Positions 1 to 7,284 of a stretch of 46,385 bases of DNA are shown here, piece after piece (positions within the stretch are counted from its first letter, which is position 1; every line of letters starts with the position of its first letter). The notes beneath the pieces are model-generated. The model made no database searches. It was given only the letters and a program-made list of their open reading frames with translations, and was not told the DNA's origin. This stretch comes from an uncultured bacterium (lineage in GTDB: Bacteria > Armatimonadota > HRBIN16). Made by a program: the position numbers and the translations under genes. The stretch covers positions 1-46,385 of the forward strand of contig CALJAP010000200.1 of the NCBI GenBank assembly GCA_938027655.1, read 5' to 3'.

Positions 1-111
1 AAAGCGCTGTGCATAGAAAAAACCAGAGCTATCGTTATTCCCGCGCTGAAGCGGTTGAATACCACCTCTCCCCCTTTTCAAGGAAGAGGGCAAGATACCC
101 TCTTGCACCTC

Positions 112-137
112 TTGTAGCCGCAGGCTTTAGCCTGCGC
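112..137. repeat. Palindromic dispersed repeat TTGTAGCCGCAGGCTTTAGCCTGCGC, copy 1
   Basis: Identical 26-mer at 15259-15284; core GCAGGCTTTAGCCTGC is a palindrome. Confidence 0.85.
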
Positions 138-492
138 CAAAAGCACGCAACACGATGTGCTGTTGTTCAGGTGTCAGGCAGGCAAGGCACTCTTCATACC
201 AGAGGTGACGGACTGCACTAAATTCGGGGTCTACCGTTGTATCTCGCCGCACAAGGTCATCTGAGGCTCGTGAAGCCACCCTCAGACGGCGCAGATAGTC
301 ATCCCGCACCGACCGGACGGTCGCCATCCAGTAAGGCATGGTAAGCACGGCGCCTCCCTCCCGCGCCTGTAGCAAGCGCAGCACGACCTCTCCCGCCAGG
401 TCCTCTGCGGTATCGGCATCCAGACCGCACGCATGGTAGACGGCAACCGTCCGCCTGCGCCAGTACATACCATCCTCTTGTGAGCCAAACAT
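127..492 (-). pseudogene. ECF-type sigma factor fragment (region 2 plus start of region 4), apparently truncated at the C terminus
   Basis: Contains AEDLAGEVVLRLL (sigma region 2-like) and LTPEQQHIVLRAF (start of region 4), then stops inside the palindromic repeat with no complete region 4 HTH. Confidence 0.55.
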
Positions 493-634
493 GGGCGGGC
501 TCTCCGCCGATAGGATGTCGGGGCTATTGTAGAACGGTTGCTACCCTGTGGTCAAGCGGTTGCATACCTTGACAGCATCCTGTGCTTGCTGGTACAACTA
601 CCTGCGTGTCGGGAGAAGGGAACCTCTCCCCCAG

Positions 635-698
635 CCTCTCTCCTACGAGGAGAGGGGAGCCGCGCTCCCAACACCCCCTTCCCTTGTAGGGAAGGGGG
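635..698. repeat. Two tandem perfect or near-perfect hairpins in the era upstream region (635-644/648-657 and 674-684/688-698)
   Basis: CCCCCTTCCCT-tgt-AGGGAAGGGGG is a perfect 11 bp stem; CCTCTCTCCT-acg-AGGAGAGGGG is a near-perfect stem. Confidence 0.7.
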
Positions 699-727
699 AA
701 AGAGGGATAGGTCAAGGAGTATCGCCA

Positions 728-1627
728 GTGAACACGGAACAGTTACCCACCCATTGCGGTTTCGTCGCGATTGTGGGCAAGCCGAACGTGGGCAAGTCCA
801 CCTTGCTCAACGTCATGCTTGGGGTGAAGGTCGCGCCCATCACCTCGCGCCCGCAGACCACCCGGCGCGGCGTGCGCGGTATCTACACCGAGGGCAACCG
901 GCAGGTAGTGTTTGTGGATACGCCCGGCTGGCACCAGCCGAAAGACCGGCTGGGGCAGTTCATGATAGAACAGATAGACACCGCATTGGAGGAGATTAAC
1001 CTGGTGCTATGGGTGGTAGACCTGCGCCATCCTCCCACCCCTGAAGACGAAGACCTGGCGAACCGATTACAAGGGGTAGACGCGCCGGTATGGATTGTGG
1101 GCAATAAACTGGACGCGGCGAAGTATCCGGAGCAGGCGATGCAGGCGTATGCCGCGCTGTTGCCGAACGCTCAAAGGCACATTCGCCTCTCCGCGCTCAA
1201 GGACCTAAAAGCGGTGTACCGCCTGCGTGAGGAGATTCTGCTGGCGATGCCCGAATCGCCGTTCTTCTACCCGGTGGACATCCGTTCGGACCAGCCGCGA
1301 CAGCACTGGGCGGCGGAAATCGTGCGCGAGCAGGCGATGAGCCTGTTGCGCGAGGAAATCCCATACAGCATCGCCGTGCGCGTCACCGATTGGGAAGAGC
1401 GCGAAAACGGGGTACAGTATATCCGTGCGGAGATTATTGTGGAGCGCGAGGGACATAAAGCCATTGTCATCGGCAAGGGGGGCGGGATGCTCAAGCGAAT
1501 CGGGCAGGAGGCACGCAAGCAGCTGGAACTGTTTTTGGGCAGTAAAGTGTATCTGGAGCTGGTGGTGAAAGTGATGCCGGACTGGCGACGCGACCCCAGA
1601 GCGCTGCGGGAGCTGGGCTATGAGTAA
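728..1627 (+). CDS. era: GTPase Era
   Basis: [45 protein letters not shown] and C-terminal KH domain ([37 protein letters not shown]). GTG start at 728 preceded by AAGGAG (714-719); the longer ORF from 548 reads through the hairpin repeat. Confidence 0.95.
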   Translation: MNTEQLPTHCGFVAIVGKPNVGKSTLLNVMLGVKVAPITSRPQTTRRGVRGIYTEGNRQVVFVDTPGWHQPKDRLGQFMIEQIDTALEEINLVLWVVDLRHPPTPEDEDLANRLQGVDAPVWIVGNKLDAAKYPEQAMQAYAALLPNAQRHIRLSALKDLKAVYRLREEILLAMPESPFFYPVDIRSDQPRQHWAAEIVREQAMSLLREEIPYSIAVRVTDWEERENGVQYIRAEIIVEREGHKAIVIGKGGGMLKRIGQEARKQLELFLGSKVYLELVVKVMPDWRRDPRALRELGYE

Positions 1628-3914
1628 ACAGGAGAAAGCGGAGATGGCAAAGGCGTTAATTATCGTCGAATCGCCTGCAAAGACCAAAACCTTAAAGAAC
1701 TTTCTGGGCGACGAGTTTCGGGTGGAAGCCTCCATGGGGCACGTGCGCGACCTGCCGGAGAAGGAGTTCGGCGTGGACGTACAAAACGGCTTCACCCCCA
1801 CCTACATCACCCTGCCCGAGCGGCAGGAGGTGCTAAAAAAGCTCAAGGAGGCGGCGGAGAAAGCGTCCGAGGTATACCTTGCCTCCGACCCTGACCGCGA
1901 AGGCGAAGCCATTGCTTGGCACCTCAAGGAGGCGTTGAACCTGCACCACGCCCGCCGTATCGAGTTCAACGAGATCACGCGACAGGCGGTACAGCAGGCT
2001 CTACAACACCCACGCGATATCGACATGAACCGTGTCCATGCCCAGCAGGCGCGGCGCATTCTGGACCGCATCGTGGGCTACCGCCTCAGTCCTCTACTCT
2101 GGAAGAAGGCAAACCGCAACACCCTCAGCGCGGGGCGCGTGCAGTCGGTAGCGGTGCGGCTGGTGGTGGAGCGCGAGCGCGAGATCGAAGCCTTTGTCCC
2201 TGAAGAGTACTGGACGATTACCGCCCGCCTCACACCCGATACGGAGGCAAATGCCTTCGACGCCACCCTGCGCCTGCGCGACGGCGAGAAGCTGGAACTG
2301 CATAACGAACAGGAAGCCAACGCAGTGCTGCAGGAGCTGGAAGGCGCGCAGTATGTGGTGCAAAAGGTCAAGCGCACCGAGCGTAAACGCAACCCCTCAC
2401 CGCCCTTTATCACCAGCACCCTGCAGCAGGAAGCGGCACGGAAGCTGGGCTTCAGCGCGAAGCGTACCATGCAGGTTGCTCAGCAGCTATACGAGGGCGT
2501 GGAACTGGGTGCGCAAGGCTCCGTCGGCTTGATTACCTATATGCGTACCGACTCCACCCGCATCGCCGCCGAGGCGCAGGCACAGGCACGCGAATACATC
2601 GGCAAGCAGTTCGGCGACCGCTACCTGCCCGAGAAGCCACCCCAGTACCGCTCGCGAGGGGGTGCACAAGATGCCCATGAAGCCATCCGCCCCACCTCCG
2701 TCACGCGTACGCCGGAGTCGGTGAAAGCGTATCTCTCGAAGGAGCAATACGAGCTGTACCGGCTGATATGGCAGCGGTTCGTCGCCAGCCAGATGTCGGC
2801 GGCGGTGCTGGATGTGGTGACGGTGGACATTCAGGCGGGACGATACACTTTCCGCGCCACCGGCTCCAGCGTGAAGTTCGACGGCTTCATGCGCGTCTAC
2901 GTGGAGGGCAAGGATAACGGCGAACTGAGCGACGAGGAGCGACCACCTCTGCCGCCGATGATGGAGGGGCAGGTGTTGACCCTGCTCCACCTGCTGCCTG
3001 AACAGCATTTCACCGAACCGCCTCCCCGCTACACCGAAGCCACGCTGGTGAAGGCGTTGGAGGAGAAGGGCATCGGTCGCCCCAGCACCTACGCTACCAT
3101 CCTCTCCACTATTGTGGAGCGCGGCTACGTGGAGCTGAAGGAAAAACGCTTCTACCCCACGCAGCTGGGCATCGCCGTGACCGACTATCTGGTGAAGCAT
3201 TTCCCGGACATCCTGGACGTGCAGTTTACCGCCGGTGTGGAACAGCAGCTGGACGATATCGAGGAGGGCAAACAGGGATGGACGGAGGTGCTCCATGCCT
3301 TCTACGAGCCGTTCGCGCAACGGCTGGCGGAGACGGAGAAGAGCAACGAGTTCGTACGCATCGAGCCGAAGGAGACCGACTACACCTGCCCGAACTGTGG
3401 CGCGAAGATGCTGCTGCGCGAGGGACGCTACGGCAAGTTCCTCGGTTGTTCGCGCTACCCCGAGTGCAAGACCATCGTGAAGGTCACCCGCAGCGGTGAA
3501 CCCGCCCCGCCCGACCGCCCCTCCGACGAAGTATGCGAGCAGTGCGGCTCACCGATGGTGATTCGCTGGGGCAAATACGGCGAGTATCTGGCTTGCACCA
3601 ACCCGCAATGCGGTGCGCGCAAGCCGATGGAAAAATCGTTGGGCATCACCTGTCCCCAGTGCAAACAGGGGCAGATTGTGGAGCGCAAAGCGCGCAAGGG
3701 GAAGATGCGGGGCAAGGTTTTCTATGGCTGCAACCGCTATCCCGAATGCGACTTCACGCTGTGGGACAAGCCGGTAGGCAGAACCTGTCCGAAGTGCGGC
3801 TCCTTGCTGGTAGAGAAGCAAAGCGGGCGCAAGCAGGTTATCATCGCCTGCTCCAACAAGGAGTGTGACTACCGCGAGGAGGCTTCCACAGAGGCGAAGG
3901 CAATGGCATCGTAG
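1620..3914 (+). CDS. topA: DNA topoisomerase I, type IA, with four C-terminal zinc ribbons
   Basis: [68 protein letters not shown], and four CxxC...C zinc ribbons. Start could also be 1644 ([10 protein letters not shown]). Confidence 0.97.
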   Translation: MSKQEKAEMAKALIIVESPAKTKTLKNFLGDEFRVEASMGHVRDLPEKEFGVDVQNGFTPTYITLPERQEVLKKLKEAAEKASEVYLASDPDREGEAIAWHLKEALNLHHARRIEFNEITRQAVQQALQHPRDIDMNRVHAQQARRILDRIVGYRLSPLLWKKANRNTLSAGRVQSVAVRLVVEREREIEAFVPEEYWTITARLTPDTEANAFDATLRLRDGEKLELHNEQEANAVLQELEGAQYVVQKVKRTERKRNPSPPFITSTLQQEAARKLGFSAKRTMQVAQQLYEGVELGAQGSVGLITYMRTDSTRIAAEAQAQAREYIGKQFGDRYLPEKPPQYRSRGGAQDAHEAIRPTSVTRTPESVKAYLSKEQYELYRLIWQRFVASQMSAAVLDVVTVDIQAGRYTFRATGSSVKFDGFMRVYVEGKDNGELSDEERPPLPPMMEGQVLTLLHLLPEQHFTEPPPRYTEATLVKALEEKGIGRPSTYATILSTIVERGYVELKEKRFYPTQLGIAVTDYLVKHFPDILDVQFTAGVEQQLDDIEEGKQGWTEVLHAFYEPFAQRLAETEKSNEFVRIEPKETDYTCPNCGAKMLLREGRYGKFLGCSRYPECKTIVKVTRSGEPAPPDRPSDEVCEQCGSPMVIRWGKYGEYLACTNPQCGARKPMEKSLGITCPQCKQGQIVERKARKGKMRGKVFYGCNRYPECDFTLWDKPVGRTCPKCGSLLVEKQSGRKQVIIACSNKECDYREEASTEAKAMAS

Positions 3915-3974
3915 GAAGGATAGGGGAAAGGCAGTGACGAAATACCACCCAAATTGACCTGGTGGTGACGTTCG

Positions 3975-6077
3975 TTGAACACATTGCATGCGCGTGCTCT
4001 GACTTTGCTTCGTGCAGGGCTACAGGCTCCATCAGCGAGTTTTCGTGACGGGCAATGGGAAGCGATAGAGGCTCTGGTTGCGCACAAGAGGCGACTCTTG
4101 TTGGTGCAGCGCACCGGCTGGGGCAAGAGCATCGTCTATTTTATCGCGGCGAGGCTCTTACGTGAGCAAAACGGCAACAAGGGTCTATCTTTACTGATTT
4201 CTCCCCTGCTCTCCCTGATGCGCAACCAGATAGAAATGGCGGAACGCATGGGCATACACGCCGAAACTATCCATTCTGCGAACACTGAGCGATGGGATGC
4301 CGTAGAGAAGCAGCTGCTTGGTGACGAAATAGACCTACTACTGATTAGCCCAGAGCGACTCGCCAACGCCGATTTTTACGGGCGCGTTCTGCAACAGGTT
4401 GCCCCCCGTATCCTCATGCTGATTGTGGACGAGGCTCATTGCATTTCAGATTGGGGACACGACTTCCGCCCCGATTACCGCCGTATCGCGCGGGTACTAC
4501 GCTTGCTACCACGCAATATACCCGTACTGGCGACCACCGCGACCGCCAACAATCGCGTGGTGGAAGATATCCGACAGCAATTGGGCGAAGAGCTACACAT
4601 CCACCGAGGTGCGCTCGCTCGGCGCAGTCTACGTTTGCAAAATATTCTTCTGCCCTCTCAGGCGGAGCGATTAGCGTGGCTGGCAGCACATCTGGACACC
4701 TTGCCGGGCAGTGGTATCATCTACACACTCACTGTTGCCGACGCCGAGCGCGTTACCCGATGGCTACAGACAAAAGGCTTTGACGTGCATCCCTACCATG
4801 CCGATTTGGAGAACCCCCTGCGCGAAGAGCTGGAGCAAAAGCTGCTGCATAATCAGGTGAAAGCACTGGTTGCGACAGTCGCACTCGGTATGGGCTTCGA
4901 CAAACCCGACCTGGGATTTGTGGTGCATTTCCAGCGCCCCGGTTCAGTGGTACACTACTACCAGCAAATCGGCAGGGCGGGCAGGTCGTTGGACAGCGCT
5001 ATCATCGTGTTGCTTGGCGGGGAAGAGGACGATGAGGTTATCAACTACTTCATCCGTACCGCTTTCCCGCCCCAAGCGCATACAGAAGCGATTTTGCGCG
5101 CACTGAGGCAGAGTCCAGAGGGATTGAGTATCGTGGAGATGGAGCGTAAGGTCAACCTGTCGCGTCAGCAGATAGACAAGGTTTTGCGACTGCTCTCGTC
5201 CGAAACGCCGTCTCCCATTGTACAGACGGGTAGCAGATTTGTGCTCGCACCGGTACCTTACTCTATCGATGTAGAACGTATCCAGAAGCTCACCGCATTA
5301 CGTCGCGCCGAGCAGGAACAGATGCAGCAGTATATGCAGAGCGCGGAATGCCTGATGCTTTTCCTGCAGCGCGCCTTGGATGACCCCCACGCTGAACCGT
5401 GCGGAAAATGCGCGGTTTGCATCGGTAATCCGATTGTGTCCCCGATGGTAGATGAACAAACCGTGCGCGAGGCGGTGCACTTCTTGCGTCGTTCAGAGAT
5501 ACCTCTGGAACCTCGCAAGATGTGGCCTTCCAGAGAGGGGTTGTCTATCTGCAGAGGACAAGGGACAATCCCGGAATCCTTACGCGCCGAGGAGGGACGC
5601 GCTTTATGCCTTTGGGGAGATGCCGGCTGGGGAGCGCTGGTGAAGCGGGGAAAATACAACCACGGTTTTTACAGTGATGAGCTTGTGGAAGGAATAGTGG
5701 ACATGGTCAAACGGTGGAACCCCCAACCCGTTCCCCAATGGGTAACCTGCGTGCCTTCCTTGCGTCACCCTCACCTAGTACCGGACTTTGCCCGGCGTCT
5801 TGCGGAAAGCTTGGGGCTGCCGTTCGTACCTTGCGTCCACAAGGTGCGCGAGACGCGCCCTCAAAAAGAGATGCAGAACAGCTTCCATCAGGTTCACAAC
5901 CTGGACGGCGCATTTGAAGTGCATTCATGGGAAGGGATGGCAAAGCCTGTTTTTCTGGTGGACGATGTGGTAGACTCAGGATGGACACTGACAGTGATTG
6001 CAGTATTGCTACGCCAGGCGGGCAGTGGCGCGGTATTTCCCATTGCACTGGCAAAGCAGGTGCTACGCGGAGGATAA
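3975..6077 (+). CDS. RecQ-family DEAH-box helicase fused to a C-terminal ComF-like phosphoribosyltransferase domain
   Basis: Variant Walker A QRTGWGKS, LLISPLLSLMRNQ, IVDEAHCISDWGHDFRPDYRRI, ALGMGFDKPDLGFVVHFQRPGSVVHYYQQIGRAGR, RecQ Zn cysteines (CGKCAVC), and a C-terminal PRPP-binding motif VFLVDDVVDSGWTL (about 5949-5990) preceded by ETRPQKEMQNSFHQVHNLDGAF, typical of ComF-like PRTases. TTG start. Confidence 0.9.
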   Translation: MNTLHARALTLLRAGLQAPSASFRDGQWEAIEALVAHKRRLLLVQRTGWGKSIVYFIAARLLREQNGNKGLSLLISPLLSLMRNQIEMAERMGIHAETIHSANTERWDAVEKQLLGDEIDLLLISPERLANADFYGRVLQQVAPRILMLIVDEAHCISDWGHDFRPDYRRIARVLRLLPRNIPVLATTATANNRVVEDIRQQLGEELHIHRGALARRSLRLQNILLPSQAERLAWLAAHLDTLPGSGIIYTLTVADAERVTRWLQTKGFDVHPYHADLENPLREELEQKLLHNQVKALVATVALGMGFDKPDLGFVVHFQRPGSVVHYYQQIGRAGRSLDSAIIVLLGGEEDDEVINYFIRTAFPPQAHTEAILRALRQSPEGLSIVEMERKVNLSRQQIDKVLRLLSSETPSPIVQTGSRFVLAPVPYSIDVERIQKLTALRRAEQEQMQQYMQSAECLMLFLQRALDDPHAEPCGKCAVCIGNPIVSPMVDEQTVREAVHFLRRSEIPLEPRKMWPSREGLSICRGQGTIPESLRAEEGRALCLWGDAGWGALVKRGKYNHGFYSDELVEGIVDMVKRWNPQPVPQWVTCVPSLRHPHLVPDFARRLAESLGLPFVPCVHKVRETRPQKEMQNSFHQVHNLDGAFEVHSWEGMAKPVFLVDDVVDSGWTLTVIAVLLRQAGSGAVFPIALAKQVLRGG

Positions 6078-6079
6078 GA

Positions 6080-7051
6080 ATGGACGCTCTTCAAACCAGC
6101 ACACAAGTAGCCACTCTGCTGTGCGCCCATACAGGTAACGACCCGATACAGCCCCTGACGCAATCGGAGTACGTGAGGCTGGTGGGTTGGCTCAAGGACA
6201 AGGGATACCCTTTGGAAGAGCTGTTATCACCTGACATATATCTATTACTTCTGGAAGGGGAGGAGCCGACAGGGTTACCCGCAGAGCGATTGAAAGCCTT
6301 GCTGGAGCGCGGAGCGCAAATCGCCCTGTGGATGGAAAAGTGGAGCAACGCAGGAATGTGGATAGCTGGGTGGGAAGACGCAGAATATCCTCCGGTGCTG
6401 CACGAAAAGCTGCGCAAACAGGCTCCTGTGCTGTTGTACGGTTTTGGTAATCCTGACCTGCTGCAGCAAGGAGGACTGGCTATTGTTGGCTCACGGCATA
6501 CAAGCGAGAATCTTCTAGAGTCTGCACGCCGCATCGCGAATCGATGTGCTCAACAGTCATGGGCGGTCATCTCCGGCGGGGCGAAAGGCGTAGACAGAGC
6601 CGCGATGCTGGGCGCGCTGGAGGAAGGTGGCACATGCGTGGGCGTGCTGGCTGCCGACCTTGCGCGAATAGCGACTTCCTACACCCTGCGCGAGTATCTG
6701 CTTTCGGATAAGCTGTGCCTCGTTTCGCCATACCATCCGCAAAGCGGCTTCACGGCAGGCAATGCGATGGGACGCAACAAAATGGTCTACGCCCTCGCAG
6801 AACTCGCCCTCGTTATCGCCTGCGAAAAAGGCAAGGGAGGCACGTGGGCGGGCGCCAAGGAGAACCTTCAACACCGCTGGACGCCCCTCTTCGTCATGGT
6901 GGGTGAAGACGCTCCTGAAGATAACCTCGCACTGCTCGAACTGGGGGCGCGCGCCTTCCCAACGCATATAGAAGGTCTTCTGCGGGAGCAGCTGTTGTCC
7001 CTCGTGCACTCTGCCCAAGTCGGACAGATAGCTCTGCCGATAGAGGTTTAA
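6080..7051 (+). CDS. DprA/Smf-family (SLOG-fold) protein
   Basis: LAIVGSRHTSE, WAVISGGAKGVDRAAMLGALEEGGTCVGVLAADL, SGFTAGNAMGRNKMVYALAELALVIACEKGKGGTWAGA. ATG 2 nt after the RecQ-PRTase stop. Confidence 0.88.
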   Translation: MDALQTSTQVATLLCAHTGNDPIQPLTQSEYVRLVGWLKDKGYPLEELLSPDIYLLLLEGEEPTGLPAERLKALLERGAQIALWMEKWSNAGMWIAGWEDAEYPPVLHEKLRKQAPVLLYGFGNPDLLQQGGLAIVGSRHTSENLLESARRIANRCAQQSWAVISGGAKGVDRAAMLGALEEGGTCVGVLAADLARIATSYTLREYLLSDKLCLVSPYHPQSGFTAGNAMGRNKMVYALAELALVIACEKGKGGTWAGAKENLQHRWTPLFVMVGEDAPEDNLALLELGARAFPTHIEGLLREQLLSLVHSAQVGQIALPIEV

Positions 7052-7155
7052 GGCGACCTCGCTCAGCCCTCAAACATGAAGAGGGAACCCCGTACCCTCA
7101 CCTGTTTTTCGCGAGCAGCATAAGAGGGTGCGCTCAAGCAACCGATAATGAGAGT

Positions 7156-7284
7156 ATGCGCAACCTGCTGTTTATGATACTGATCGTGGCAAGCGTGCTG
7201 TTTGCGCTCCTGCTGTGGTCACCGCCGGTGAGCACCGGAGACCGCTCCGCGCCCGTTCTCGCATCCGTCGGAGCGCTACGGTAA
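7156..7284 (+). CDS. Possible 42-aa small membrane peptide (MRNLLFMILIVASVLFALLLWSPPVSTGDRSAPVLASVGALR)
   Basis: Open frame with a hydrophobic N-terminal segment about 100 bp downstream of dprA; no convincing RBS. Below the ORF-track size cutoff. Confidence 0.3.
   Translation: MRNLLFMILIVASVLFALLLWSPPVSTGDRSAPVLASVGALR

Noticed and set aside
548-727. N-terminal extension of Era from the ATG at 548
   Set aside because: The extension is a translation of palindromic repeats ([30 protein letters not shown]); GTG 728 has a good RBS and matches the usual Era N terminus.
2487-3320. 277-aa - strand ORF inside topA
   Set aside because: Antisense shadow ORF of topA.
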